From positions 2,297,001 through 2,361,000 of the forward strand of contig NZ_CP091799.1 in the NCBI RefSeq assembly GCF_022024235.1: a DNA stretch of 64,000 bases, written 5' to 3'. The notes below the pieces were generated by a model, which had not been told where the DNA came from, searched no databases, and was given only the letters and a program-made list of their open reading frames with translations. The stretch comes from Segatella baroniae B14 (lineage in GTDB: Bacteria; Bacteroidota; Bacteroidia; Bacteroidales; Bacteroidaceae). Position numbers and translations under genes: made by a program. Positions within the stretch are counted from its first letter, which is position 1. Each line of letters starts with the position of its first letter. Of the stretch, positions 55,187 to 64,000 are shown piece by piece.

Positions 55187-58100
55187 TTAGTAATCGCGTT
55201 GCATATCAGCAATTTTCTGTTGCAACTTCTTCACCTGCTCTTCCTGTAAAACTCGCTTGTACTCAATAGGAACTATCTGAATGAAATCTTCAACATAGTG
55301 ATTCCAGTCATCAAGCATCGTTCTAGCTAGTTTAGAACCGGTATAGAGATAGTGCTGACGGATGAGTTCGTGCAGTTCCTTACGGTAACTTGCTTCTTCT
55401 ACCAGATTTATCTCAACCATATCCATATTACAGAAGTAGTCGAAGTTGTGGTTTTTATCCCATACGTAAGCGACACCACCACTCATACCTGCTGCAAAGT
55501 TTCGACCAGTTTCACCTAGCACTACGACACGACCACCAGTCATATATTCGCAGCAGTGGTCACCTGCACCTTCTACTACAGCAATGGCTCCAGAGTTACG
55601 AACAGCAAAGCGTTCGCCAACTTTACCATTGATATATACCTCACCGGTAGTGGCGCCATAAAGACCAGTATTACCAGCGATGATATTATCTTCAGCATTG
55701 AAGTTTGAACGGTTTGGAGGAAGCACGGCGATTCGGCCACCACTTAGGCCTTTAGCAAAATAGTCATTGGTTTCACCTTCAAGCTTAAAGTCGATACCTT
55801 TTACGAGGAAGGCACCGAAACTCTGACCGGCTGAACCTTTAAATTTCACATTAATTGTACCTTCAGGTAATCCTTCTTCTCCATATTTCTCAGCGATAAG
55901 TCCACTGAGCATGGTACCAGTTGCACGGTTAGTATTGCGGATGGCAAAGTCGAGGTTTACTTCATCTTTATCCTGAATGGCCTTCTGAGCTCCAGCAATC
56001 AACTGCTGATCGAGGATACCGTCGAGTTCATGTTTCTGTGTTTTACTACAGTACAAAGTATCTTCGCTATTTTCCTTGAAGAGTAATCGAGTAAAGTCGA
56101 GTGAGTCCCATTTTTCATTGCCCGATTTCTTAGGTACAATGAGTTCAGTATGTCCGATGATATCACTAAGTTTAGTGTATCCCATTTCTGCCAAATACTC
56201 TCTCACCTCTTGAGCTAGGAATGTAAAGTAGTTAATGACATACTTATAACTGCCTTTGAAATGTGCTCTCAAACGAGGATCCTGAGTAGCAACACCCATA
56301 GGGCAGGTATTTTGGCTACATTTACGCATCATTACACAACCCAGAACAATTAGAGGAGAGGTACCGAAGGCAAACTCCTCAGCACCAAGAAGAGCCATCA
56401 TGATAACATCACGACCGGTCTTCATCTGACCGTCTACCTGTAGGCGTACCAATGAGCGAAGACCATTCTTAACCAAAGTTTGCTGAGTTTCTGAAATACC
56501 AATTTCAGGAGAGATACCAGCAAAGCGCATACTTGAAGCAGGAGAAGCGCCGGTACCACCTTCAGCACCAGAAACGACGATCAAATCTGCTTTAGCTTTT
56601 ACAACACCGGCTGCAATGGTTCCGACACCACTCTCTGCAACAAGTTTGACACTAATAGCTGCTTTAGGATTAACATTCTTCAAGTCGAAGATGAGTTGCT
56701 TTAAGTCTTCGATAGAGTAGATATCGTGGTGAGGTGGTGGTGAAATGAGTGAAATGCCAGGGATAGAATGGCGGGTTTTGGCAATAATTTCGTTTACCTT
56801 AAAACCAGGTAATTGTCCACCTTCTCCTGGTTTAGCACCTTGTGCCACCTTAATCTGTATTTCTTCAGCATTTACCAAATATTCGGTTGTAACACCGAAG
56901 CGTCCAGAGGCTACCTGCTTGGTTTTACTGTTGAGGCTGATACCATCCTGTTCGCCATGGAAGCGTTCATTGTCCTCTCCACCTTCACCTGTGTTTGATC
57001 GGGCTCCCAGTTTATTCATCGCCAGTGCTAAAGCTTCGTGTGCCTCTTTAGACAAAGCTCCGAAACTCATGGCACCTGTAACGAAGTGTTTTACAATAGA
57101 CTCTACTGGTTCTACTTTGTCGATATCGATAGGGTTACGCTTAATATCAAAGAAGTCGCGGATAAATATAGGACGCTCTTTATTATCAGCCAGTTGACTG
57201 AATTTTTTGAAGAGTTGGTAATCGCCCTTGCGAGTAGATAGCTGCAGTGTGGCAATAGTCTCAGGATTCCAAGCATGTTCAATACCATCCTTGCGATAGT
57301 GGAACTGCCCCATGTTAGGCAAGAATTCTACTTTTTTCTTTTGATCGAAAGCCTGGTCGTGGAAAGCTATGGCATCCTTGGCTATTGTTTTCAGTCCGAT
57401 ACCACCGATGGTAGATATCTGAGTGCCGAAGTAGGTCTTTAAAAGGTTCTCAGAGAGACCGATACTTTCAAAAATCTGTGCACCGCGATAGCTACGAATG
57501 GTACTGATACCCATTTTAGCCATAATCTTGAAAAGACCTTTTTTGACAGCTTTGATATAGTTACTTTCAGCAGTGTGGTAATCTTCCTGTATCTTGCCTT
57601 TCTTTACAAGGTCATCAAGGATGGCGTATGTCATATAAGGACAGAGAGCTGATGCACCATAGCCCAATAGCAATGCGGCATGCATTACTTCTCTGATTTC
57701 TCCACTCTCAACAATTAAGGCTGTCTGTACACGCTTGCCCACATTGATAAGATAATGGTGAACAGCACTTACGGCTAACAGAGATGGTATGGCAACATGT
57801 TCCTCGTCAACATTGCGATCGCTTAAAATAATATAGTTATACCCATCGTCCACGCTCTTCTCAGCCTGTTGACAAAGAGAGTTGAGAGCTTCGCGAAGTC
57901 CTTCTTCGCCTTTGCTTCGCTCAAAAAGCATAGGAAGTTTGATGGTGTTGAATCCCTTGTATCTAATGTTACAGAGAATATCAAGTTGTGAATTGTTCAG
58001 AATAGGATGAGGCAGGCGCACCATCTTACAGTTACTTTCATCAGGATTGAGAATACCACTACCTACACGGCCGATATACTCAGTAAGACTCATCACGAGG

Positions 58101-59677
58101 TTCTCGCGAATAGAGTCGATAGCAGGATTGGTAACTTGTGCAAACTGCTGGCGGAAGTAGTTGAAGAATATTTGTGGTTTGTCTGAAAGTACAGCCAACG
58201 GTGTGTCATTACCCATAGAAGCAGTAGGCTCTTGCCCCTTGGTAGCCATTGGTACAATTGTTCCATCGACATCTTCTTCACCAAAACCAAATTCCAGTTC
58301 TTTGCGAGTAAGGTTTTCGATGCTATTCTCAACCTTTCTACCTGTGCGGATTTTTTCCAACTGAATACGATTGGTATTCAACCATTGACGATAAGGATGT
58401 TCTTGAGCCAATCGATTCTTAATCTCGCCATCATAGTAAATCTTACCCTCTTCGGTATCGATCAGTAAAATTTTACCTGGCTGAAGACGTCCCTTTTCTG
58501 CAATTTCACTAGGTTCAAAATCCATTACACCTGCTTCACTTGCTACAACCATGGTATCGTTCTTTGTGATGGTATAACGAGCAGGACGAAGACCGTTACG
58601 ATCGAGCATACCACCGGCAAAACGACCGTCGCTAAACATTAAGGCTGCAGGTCCATCCCATGGTTCCATGAGAATAGAATAGTATTCATAGAAAGCTTTG
58701 AGATCTTCAGAGATTGGGTTCTTATCATTGAAACTTTCAGGTACCATAACAGCCATAGCATGCGGCAATGAAAGTCCACTCATTACAAGGAACTCAAAGA
58801 CGTTGTCAAAACTAGCCGAGTCACTCAGACCAGGCTGTACGATAGGTGATATCTCTTTAACATCACCTAAGGTTTCTGAAGAAAGGACACTTTCGCGTGC
58901 TTGCATCCAGCTACGATTACCACGGATGGTGTTGATTTCACCATTATGAGCGATTAGGCGGAACGGCTGTGCTAAACTCCATGTAGGAAAGGTATTGGTA
59001 CTAAAACGACTGTGTACCAAGGCCATACCGCTAGTGAAATAATTATTTGTTAAGTCTGGATAGTATTGACGAAGTTGTAAACTTGAGAGCATACCTTTAT
59101 ATACAATAGTCTTGCTTGATAAAGAGCAGATATAAAAGTCGTTGTCCTCAACTCTTCTTTCTATTTTTTTACGAATCGTATAAAGCGTGCGTTCGAAAGA
59201 AGAAACTTTATTATCAGTAACACCTGTGATAAATACTTGTTTGATATCAGGCTCAGTAGCGAGTCCTTCTTCTGCCAAGCACTCCTGGTTGGTAGGAACG
59301 TTGCGAAGGTGCATTAGTGATAAGCCTTCACGCTCGATCTCCTCAATCATGATGGAGAGAATGGCTTGCTGTTTTTTCTCATCCTTTGGTAAGAAAATAA
59401 GTCCTGTACCATATTTTCCTTTTTCAGGAACAGGTATGCCTTGAAGAAGAATAAACTCATGTGGTATCTGTAGTAGGATACCGGCTCCGTCACCAGTCTT
59501 TCCATCAGAACCTTCAGCACCTCTATGTCGGAGGTTTTCCAATACCTTCAATGCATTGTCAACAAGCTCGTGACTCTTGTTGCCGTGGATGTTGACTACC
59601 ATACCCACACCACAAGCATCATGCTCATTGCTGGCATTATACAATCCATTTTCCATTTTTAGTTGCATTTGATTCAT
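55187..59677 (-). CDS. gltB: Glutamate synthase large subunit
   Basis: This 1496-residue enzyme transfers the glutamine amide to 2-oxoglutarate, completing the GS-GOGAT cycle. An N-terminal leader of about 21 residues is probably removed to expose Cys22 in HDACGVGMVV, the glutaminase nucleophile. The order is the amidotransferase domain (about 22-430), central domain, FMN-binding TIM barrel (about 800-1190, GGQLPGFKVNEIIAKTRHS, VSGAEGGTGASPASSM), the [3Fe-4S] cysteines in CVMMRKCSQNTCPMGVATQ, and the C-terminal beta-helix with GxxxG repeats. It is full length for the NADPH type. The leader could start at any of three nearby Met codons. Confidence 0.98.
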   Translation of the reverse strand: MNQMQLKMENGLYNASNEHDACGVGMVVNIHGNKSHELVDNALKVLENLRHRGAEGSDGKTGDGAGILLQIPHEFILLQGIPVPEKGKYGTGLIFLPKDEKKQQAILSIMIEEIEREGLSLMHLRNVPTNQECLAEEGLATEPDIKQVFITGVTDNKVSSFERTLYTIRKKIERRVEDNDFYICSLSSKTIVYKGMLSSLQLRQYYPDLTNNYFTSGMALVHSRFSTNTFPTWSLAQPFRLIAHNGEINTIRGNRSWMQARESVLSSETLGDVKEISPIVQPGLSDSASFDNVFEFLVMSGLSLPHAMAVMVPESFNDKNPISEDLKAFYEYYSILMEPWDGPAALMFSDGRFAGGMLDRNGLRPARYTITKNDTMVVASEAGVMDFEPSEIAEKGRLQPGKILLIDTEEGKIYYDGEIKNRLAQEHPYRQWLNTNRIQLEKIRTGRKVENSIENLTRKELEFGFGEEDVDGTIVPMATKGQEPTASMGNDTPLAVLSDKPQIFFNYFRQQFAQVTNPAIDSIRENLVMSLTEYIGRVGSGILNPDESNCKMVRLPHPILNNSQLDILCNIRYKGFNTIKLPMLFERSKGEEGLREALNSLCQQAEKSVDDGYNYIILSDRNVDEEHVAIPSLLAVSAVHHYLINVGKRVQTALIVESGEIREVMHAALLLGYGASALCPYMTYAILDDLVKKGKIQEDYHTAESNYIKAVKKGLFKIMAKMGISTIRSYRGAQIFESIGLSENLLKTYFGTQISTIGGIGLKTIAKDAIAFHDQAFDQKKKVEFLPNMGQFHYRKDGIEHAWNPETIATLQLSTRKGDYQLFKKFSQLADNKERPIFIRDFFDIKRNPIDIDKVEPVESIVKHFVTGAMSFGALSKEAHEALALAMNKLGARSNTGEGGEDNERFHGEQDGISLNSKTKQVASGRFGVTTEYLVNAEEIQIKVAQGAKPGEGGQLPGFKVNEIIAKTRHSIPGISLISPPPHHDIYSIEDLKQLIFDLKNVNPKAAISVKLVAESGVGTIAAGVVKAKADLIVVSGAEGGTGASPASSMRFAGISPEIGISETQQTLVKNGLRSLVRLQVDGQMKTGRDVIMMALLGAEEFAFGTSPLIVLGCVMMRKCSQNTCPMGVATQDPRLRAHFKGSYKYVINYFTFLAQEVREYLAEMGYTKLSDIIGHTELIVPKKSGNEKWDSLDFTRLLFKENSEDTLYCSKTQKHELDGILDQQLIAGAQKAIQDKDEVNLDFAIRNTNRATGTMLSGLIAEKYGEEGLPEGTINVKFKGSAGQSFGAFLVKGIDFKLEGETNDYFAKGLSGGRIAVLPPNRSNFNAEDNIIAGNTGLYGATTGEVYINGKVGERFAVRNSGAIAVVEGAGDHCCEYMTGGRVVVLGETGRNFAAGMSGGVAYVWDKNHNFDYFCNMDMVEINLVEEASYRKELHELIRQHYLYTGSKLARTMLDDWNHYVEDFIQIVPIEYKRVLQEEQVKKLQQKIADMQRDY

Positions 59678-59707
59678 GTTTTTGTAATTTCCCTATCAAT
59701 TTGGTTG

Positions 59708-59715
59708 CAAAATTA
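59708..59715 (-). promoter_or_regulatory. -7 element of gltB-gltD
   Basis: Read leftward, TAATTTTG matches TAnnTTTG about 31 bp before the gltB start. Confidence 0.6.
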
Positions 59716-59817
59716 CAAAAGAGCTTTCTAAATGTAAGATTTTTAATGGAAAATCTTTCGGTAAATTTAGTTTAGGAACCGTTAAAATATTAAATTGAAA
59801 GTAAAAGTGATGAATTT

Positions 59818-59871
59818 AAAAAAAATAATCACGGATTGCAAGTTTATTTGAGTAGCAAACTTACAATCCGT
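59818..59871 (-). terminator. Terminator of the murA-rimM-dxr-rseP operon
   Basis: A 15-bp stem (59831-59845 with 59857-59871, one G-U) with an 11-nt loop is followed leftward by GATTATTTTTTTT. Confidence 0.93.
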
Positions 59872-59927
59872 AATTTTTGCAAAAAAGCTATCATTTTAGC
59901 TTTTTAGGATATCGTATTTATTTTAGC

Positions 59928-61319
59928 TTACATAAAGCCGAGCCAGCGTAACACGTCATTCAAGTTGGCTATGATGAGCAGAATAAATAAAATAGTAATA
60001 CCAATATATTCAGCCTTAATCATAAAGTTCTCACTTGGTTTTCTGCGTGTAATCATTTCATAGAGCAAGAACAGTACATGTCCACCATCGAGTGCAGGAA
60101 TAGGTAGAATATTCATAAAGGCCAGGATAATGCTCAAGAAAGCTGTCATTAACCAGAATTGGTGCCAGTCCCATTGAGCAGGGAAGAGGCTTCCGATAGC
60201 CCCGAAGCCACCGATACTCTTGGCACCATCAGCTGTAAATACGTATTTCATATCGCTAACGTAGCCTTTGAGTACATTCCATCCATAGGATGTTCCTACA
60301 GGGAAGCTCTCCCAAAAACCATAATCTACATGAGTTACTTTGTACATATCAGCAAATGATTTCCAGCCAATCTCAAATTTCAAATCAGGGGTTAATACCA
60401 TGTTTAAAGTATCCAGTTTACTACTTTGAGCCTTGGCAACAACCAAACTGATAGTTCTGAGTTTTAGACTGTCTTTGTGAGTAGTAACACTCTCCATTTG
60501 GTCATCAAGACGTCCTAGTTGTTCGTCTAGTTCATTACTAGAATCAATCTTCTTATTGTTGATAGCAATAAATTTATCTCCTTTTACAATACCGGCTTTG
60601 GCAGCTGGTCCATTTGGTAATACGGTATCGACCTCTGCAGGAAGGAATGGTCGAACAAAAACAGGAGATGTTTTCAGCATGCTCAATAAGTTGATATCAC
60701 CAGGGAGCTCGATACTCATTTTTTTGCCATTACGTAGAAGATCTACACGATGAGCTTCTGACAAATCGCGAAAAACGTCGACATTAAACTCCTTGAATTC
60801 GCGGATATCAGTTCCAATGAGGATATCGTGATCTTGAAAGCCAAGGGCCTTGGCTTCCTTGTTAAACTTCATACCTAGGTTCATATCCTTCATCTGAATA
60901 AAGTCTTCACCCCAAGTGAACATAACCATGGAGTAGATGAAGAGGGCTAAAAAGAAGTTTACAGTAACACCGCCGATCATGATAAGAAGTCGTTGCCAAG
61001 CTGGTTTGCTTCTGAACTCCCATGCTTCAGCAGGTTTTGACATTTGGTCTGTATCGAAGCTTTCATCGATCATACCAGAGATTTTGCAATAACCACCTAA
61101 AGGAAGCCATCCCATACCATATTCGGTGTCACCAAATTTTGGCTTGAACTTGAAAATACTTCCTTTCCATTTTCCAATTGTAACATCGAAGAATAAGTAG
61201 AATTTCTCTACGCGAACTCCGAATAATTTAGAAAAGAAGAAATGGCCTCCTTCGTGGAGTAATACTAAGAGAGAGATTGACAGCATAAACTGTAGCAATC
61301 TGATCAAAAATGATTCCAT
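59928..61319 (-). CDS. rseP: RseP-type site-2 zinc protease
   Basis: This 463-residue inner-membrane M50 protease cleaves within the membrane in envelope-stress or lipoprotein-signal processing. Zinc ligands are His22 and His26 of HEGGH in the first membrane helix, and the second part of the site is in PIPALDGGHVLF. A periplasmic PDZ domain lies at about 220-285 (GPAAKAGIVKGDKFIAINN) and four membrane segments are visible. It is longer than average because of periplasmic sequence at about 285-340. It lies 3 bp after dxr. Confidence 0.95.
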   Translation of the reverse strand: MESFLIRLLQFMLSISLLVLLHEGGHFFFSKLFGVRVEKFYLFFDVTIGKWKGSIFKFKPKFGDTEYGMGWLPLGGYCKISGMIDESFDTDQMSKPAEAWEFRSKPAWQRLLIMIGGVTVNFFLALFIYSMVMFTWGEDFIQMKDMNLGMKFNKEAKALGFQDHDILIGTDIREFKEFNVDVFRDLSEAHRVDLLRNGKKMSIELPGDINLLSMLKTSPVFVRPFLPAEVDTVLPNGPAAKAGIVKGDKFIAINNKKIDSSNELDEQLGRLDDQMESVTTHKDSLKLRTISLVVAKAQSSKLDTLNMVLTPDLKFEIGWKSFADMYKVTHVDYGFWESFPVGTSYGWNVLKGYVSDMKYVFTADGAKSIGGFGAIGSLFPAQWDWHQFWLMTAFLSIILAFMNILPIPALDGGHVLFLLYEMITRRKPSENFMIKAEYIGITILFILLIIANLNDVLRWLGFM

Positions 61320-61322
61320 TAT

Positions 61323-62480
61323 TTATTTTTTTATTAATTCTTGAGCGATTCTTCGTGCTTCTGCATCTGTTTGCAGATAAACATCAAGATCTGGATTATT
61401 ATTGAATGTAGTTTTAGCCATGGTCGTTTCGATAATATCGGCGATATCAAGGAAAGAGCATTCGTTGCGGCGGAATGCAGCATTGGCTATTTCGTTGGCA
61501 GCATTGACAATACATGACATGTTGCCACCTTTTTTGATAGCTTCGAATGCTAATGCCAGACATTTGAACTTTTGGGTGTCTGGTTCGAAAAATTCCAAAT
61601 TACGTTGCTTGAATAAATCGAGACGGTCACCATCTAAATGAATTCGCTGTGGGAAAGAGAATGCATATTGGATAGGCAAGCGCATATCGGGTACACCCAA
61701 CTGAGCTTTAACAGCTCCGTCGGCAAACTGTACGGCGCTATGTACTACGCTCTGTGGATGGATAAGTACTTCTATCTTGTCTGCTGGTACACCAAATAGC
61801 CATTTTGCTTCCGTTACTTCAAAACCTTTGTTCATAAGTGTAGCAGAATCGATGGTAATCTTGGCACCCATATCCCATGTAGGATGTTTGAGGGCATCTG
61901 CAGCTGTAACCTTTTCTATTTGTTCCTGTGTAAAATTTCGGAACGGACCACCGGAGCAAGTCAGGAGAATCTTTTCTATTTCGTTTTCGTCTTCGCCTAC
62001 CAAACTCTGGAAAATAGCAGAATGCTCACTGTCTACGGGTAGAATAGGAGCATGATACTGTTGAGCGAGATTACAAATTAATTCACCAGCAACAACAAGC
62101 GTTTCCTTATTGGCTAGACAAATCTTTTTACGTGCCTTAATCGCATTGATTGTAGGGATGAGTCCGGAAAAGCCAACCATTGAAGCCAAGACCATATCAA
62201 TAGGTTCTGCTTCGACAATTTGTTCTAAGGCCTCACGGCCTGCATATACCTTGATATCAGGACGGTCGCTCAGTAAATTTTGCAGTTTCTTGTAATGGTC
62301 TTCATTAGCAATAACAACGGCTGCAGGATTGAATTCGTGAGCTTGTTGTGCTAGTTTCTCTACACTGTTATTGGCAGTAAGACAGTATATTTCGTAAAGG
62401 TCTGAATGCTGACGTACTACGTCGAGTGCCTGTGTACCGATACTTCCTGTACTACCAAGTATACATAGTTGTTTTTTCAT
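61323..62480 (-). CDS. dxr: 1-deoxy-D-xylulose 5-phosphate reductoisomerase
   Basis: This 385-residue enzyme converts DXP to MEP, the first committed step of the non-mevalonate isoprenoid route, using NADPH. It has the cofactor motif LGSTGSIGTQALDVV, LANKETLVVAG, the substrate/metal segment PVDSEHSAIFQ, TCSGGPFR, HPTWDMGAKITIDSATLMNKG and LIHPQSVVHS. It overlaps the rimM stop by one base (TAATG) and precedes rseP by 3 bp. Confidence 0.97.
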   Translation of the reverse strand: MKKQLCILGSTGSIGTQALDVVRQHSDLYEIYCLTANNSVEKLAQQAHEFNPAAVVIANEDHYKKLQNLLSDRPDIKVYAGREALEQIVEAEPIDMVLASMVGFSGLIPTINAIKARKKICLANKETLVVAGELICNLAQQYHAPILPVDSEHSAIFQSLVGEDENEIEKILLTCSGGPFRNFTQEQIEKVTAADALKHPTWDMGAKITIDSATLMNKGFEVTEAKWLFGVPADKIEVLIHPQSVVHSAVQFADGAVKAQLGVPDMRLPIQYAFSFPQRIHLDGDRLDLFKQRNLEFFEPDTQKFKCLALAFEAIKKGGNMSCIVNAANEIANAAFRRNECSFLDIADIIETTMAKTTFNNNPDLDVYLQTDAEARRIAQELIKK

Positions 62481-63004
62481 TAATCTAAATCTAAAATTCC
62501 TTCTGGTAGATTCATTATGATTTCTCGCTTGTCTGCGTCTACCTGCTGCAGCAAGTCGTCTGATGCTGGTATAAGGATATTTTGATGATTCTCGGTCTCG
62601 ATATCAAATAGCGTGTTTATGGTGGAGTCGTCTACCCCCTGAATGGTACCAATAGTATTACCTGTGGCAGCATCAATCAGTGCAAAACCGACGATTTCAG
62701 CCCACGAGATATTTTCTTCATCGCTATCCGATAGGTGACGTGGAAAATAGACTTCACTACCAGTCAGTTCTTTTGCTCTATCCTGACTGTCAATATCCTC
62801 GAATTTTATCAGAGCCGTCTCACTTCCATGGAAACGGTACTCTTCCATGAAGAATGGTACAAAAATGCCATCTAGCTTTAAGATGAGATATTCTGCATCA
62901 ACACGATCGAAAACGTCATCAGTAAAGTGGAAGGAAACCTCACCTTGTACACCATGAGGTTTTCCCAATTTACCTATTTTATATATGTCTTCTTCTTTAA
63001 TCAT
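62480..63004 (-). CDS. rimM: Ribosome maturation factor RimM
   Basis: This 174-residue protein assists maturation of the 30S head by binding S19. An N-terminal beta-barrel (IYKIGKLGKPHGVQGEVSFH) and a C-terminal PRC-barrel (about 95-170, WAEIVGFALIDAATGNTIG, NILIPASDDLLQQVD) are visible, ending in the typical LPEGILDL. It overlaps the end of murA by 8 bp and abuts dxr. Confidence 0.95.
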   Translation of the reverse strand: MIKEEDIYKIGKLGKPHGVQGEVSFHFTDDVFDRVDAEYLILKLDGIFVPFFMEEYRFHGSETALIKFEDIDSQDRAKELTGSEVYFPRHLSDSDEENISWAEIVGFALIDAATGNTIGTIQGVDDSTINTLFDIETENHQNILIPASDDLLQQVDADKREIIMNLPEGILDLD

Positions 63005-64000
63005 TGATACGACGTATTTTAGCTCCCAAATTGTTAAGACGATTCTCGATATCCTCGTAGCCTCGGTCTATTTGGGCGATATTAGCGATAGTACTTGTAC
63101 CGTTAGCACTCATAGCTGCAATCAGCAAAGCGATACCGGCACGGATATCTGGACTGGTAAGACGGCCTGCTCTCAGTGTTTTCTCTCTGTTGTGCCCTAC
63201 GATAACAGCACGATGAGGGTCACAAAGTATGATCTGGGCACCCATGTCTATAAGCTTATCGACGAAGAATAATCGGCTTTCGAACATCTTCTGATGTATC
63301 AGCACAGTACCTTTGGCTTGTGTAGCAACTACCAGCAGTACAGAGAGTAAGTCTGGTGTGAGCCCAGGCCATGGTGCATCAGCTAAAGTCATGATAGTAC
63401 CATCAATAAAAGAATCGATAACATACTGTTCTTGTTTTGGAATAATTAAGTCATCATTTTCTTCTATAATCTTCACCCCCATTCGGCGGAAAGCTTCAGG
63501 TATGATACCTAGATTATTGATAGAAACGTTTTTGATACGGATACCGTCTCCCACCATGGCTGCCATGCCAATGAATGAACCTACCTCAATCATGTCTGGT
63601 AGAATTGTGTGTTCTGTACCATGAAGGTTGTCCACACCGATAATATTGAGGAGATTACTGCCGATACCACTGATATTTGCTCCCATTGCGTTGAGCATGT
63701 GGCATAGTTGCTGTATATATGGCTCACAAGCTGCATTATAGATTGTAGTATTGCCCTTAGCTGTTACGGCAGCCATGATGATATTAGCAGTACCGGTAAC
63801 TGAAGCCTCGTCGAGCAACATATAACAACCTTTTAGCTGTTTGGCTTTTAGTTGGTAGACATTTTTTTCCTCATTACGTACAAACTCAGCTCCAAGATTT
63901 TTAAAACCAATGAAATGAGTGTCCAAGCGTCTTCGACCAATTTTATCACCTCCAGGTTTGGCAATTGTAGCTTCTCCGAATCGGCCTAAAATCGGACCAA
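62997..64000 (-). CDS. murA: UDP-N-acetylglucosamine 1-carboxyvinyltransferase, partial (N-terminus outside window)
   Basis: This is the first committed step of peptidoglycan synthesis. The frame is open to the right edge; the TTG at 63926 is internal, so about 333 C-terminal residues are seen. GPILGRFGEATIAKPGGDKIGRRRLDTH (cited as a span at 63911-63998) is the active-site loop: where E. coli has Cys115 in PGGCTIGARPVD, this protein has Asp. MIEVGSFIGMAAM, NLGIIPEAFRRMGVKI, TLADAPWPGLTPDLLS and RGYEDIENRLNNLGAKI follow in normal MurA order. The Asp form is active in other bacteria and does not react with fosfomycin. Confidence 0.96.
   Translation of the reverse strand, partial: GPILGRFGEATIAKPGGDKIGRRRLDTHFIGFKNLGAEFVRNEEKNVYQLKAKQLKGCYMLLDEASVTGTANIIMAAVTAKGNTTIYNAACEPYIQQLCHMLNAMGANISGIGSNLLNIIGVDNLHGTEHTILPDMIEVGSFIGMAAMVGDGIRIKNVSINNLGIIPEAFRRMGVKIIEENDDLIIPKQEQYVIDSFIDGTIMTLADAPWPGLTPDLLSVLLVVATQAKGTVLIHQKMFESRLFFVDKLIDMGAQIILCDPHRAVIVGHNREKTLRAGRLTSPDIRAGIALLIAAMSANGTSTIANIAQIDRGYEDIENRLNNLGAKIRRIND

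Overview
The window comes from a Bacteroidales genome that looks like a gut or oral Prevotella/Segatella. The evidence is SusC/SusD pairs, TAnnTTTG-type -7 promoter elements, type III glutamine synthetases, DapL, and an amtB-PII-gltBD set of Bacteroidetes type. I see no rRNA, tRNA, transposase, phage gene or CRISPR array. The species assignment is an inference. Region 1 (1-20081) is a pectin/rhamnogalacturonan utilisation locus. It holds the end of a DUF4957/DUF5123-like surface protein, a SusC transporter, a SusD lipoprotein, an unrecognised secreted protein, and a pectate lyase on the opposite strand. A second pectate lyase then runs with DUF3826 and DUF4955-like genes as an operon, followed by a small unknown protein, an ECF sigma factor with no visible anti-sigma factor, and a DUF5703 glycosidase-like protein. 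Across a convergent overlap lies an esterase fused to a degenerate HAD domain. Beyond it, GH2 beta-galactosidase and GH51 arabinofuranosidase genes have their own promoters and would trim galactan and arabinan side chains. Region 2 (26600-28789) is a lone type III glutamine synthetase. Region 3 (29121-38432) is a tight ten-gene operon: GNAT-like acyltransferase, ketosynthase, acyl carrier protein, two hotdog dehydratases, MMPL/RND exporter, CrtI-like FAD oxidoreductase, FabG-like reductase, LolA-like carrier and 4HBT thioesterase. It resembles aryl-polyene/flexirubin-type lipid clusters but is reduced, with one ketosynthase and no visible starter-unit genes. It is the best candidate here for an undescribed biosynthetic system. 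Region 4 (38508-42639) has a Fur-family regulator apparently co-transcribed with a third large pectate lyase, and a secreted thioredoxin-like protein with only one active-site cysteine. Region 5 (42856-59677) concerns nitrogen. A leftward dapF-dapL-outer-membrane barrel-glnN operon is divergent from glnK-amtB-asnB. After a GH43 gene and a long intergenic repeat comes gltB-gltD. Ammonium would enter by AmtB, be fixed by GSIII and GOGAT, and be passed on to asparagine. Region 6 (59928-64000) is the envelope/isoprenoid operon murA-rimM-dxr-rseP. MurA (partial) carries Asp in place of the fosfomycin-reactive Cys. Two long intergenic spaces (8106-8461 and 53168-53640) hold diverged copies of the same non-coding element: shared ends, and a different core in each made of about 22-bp units.
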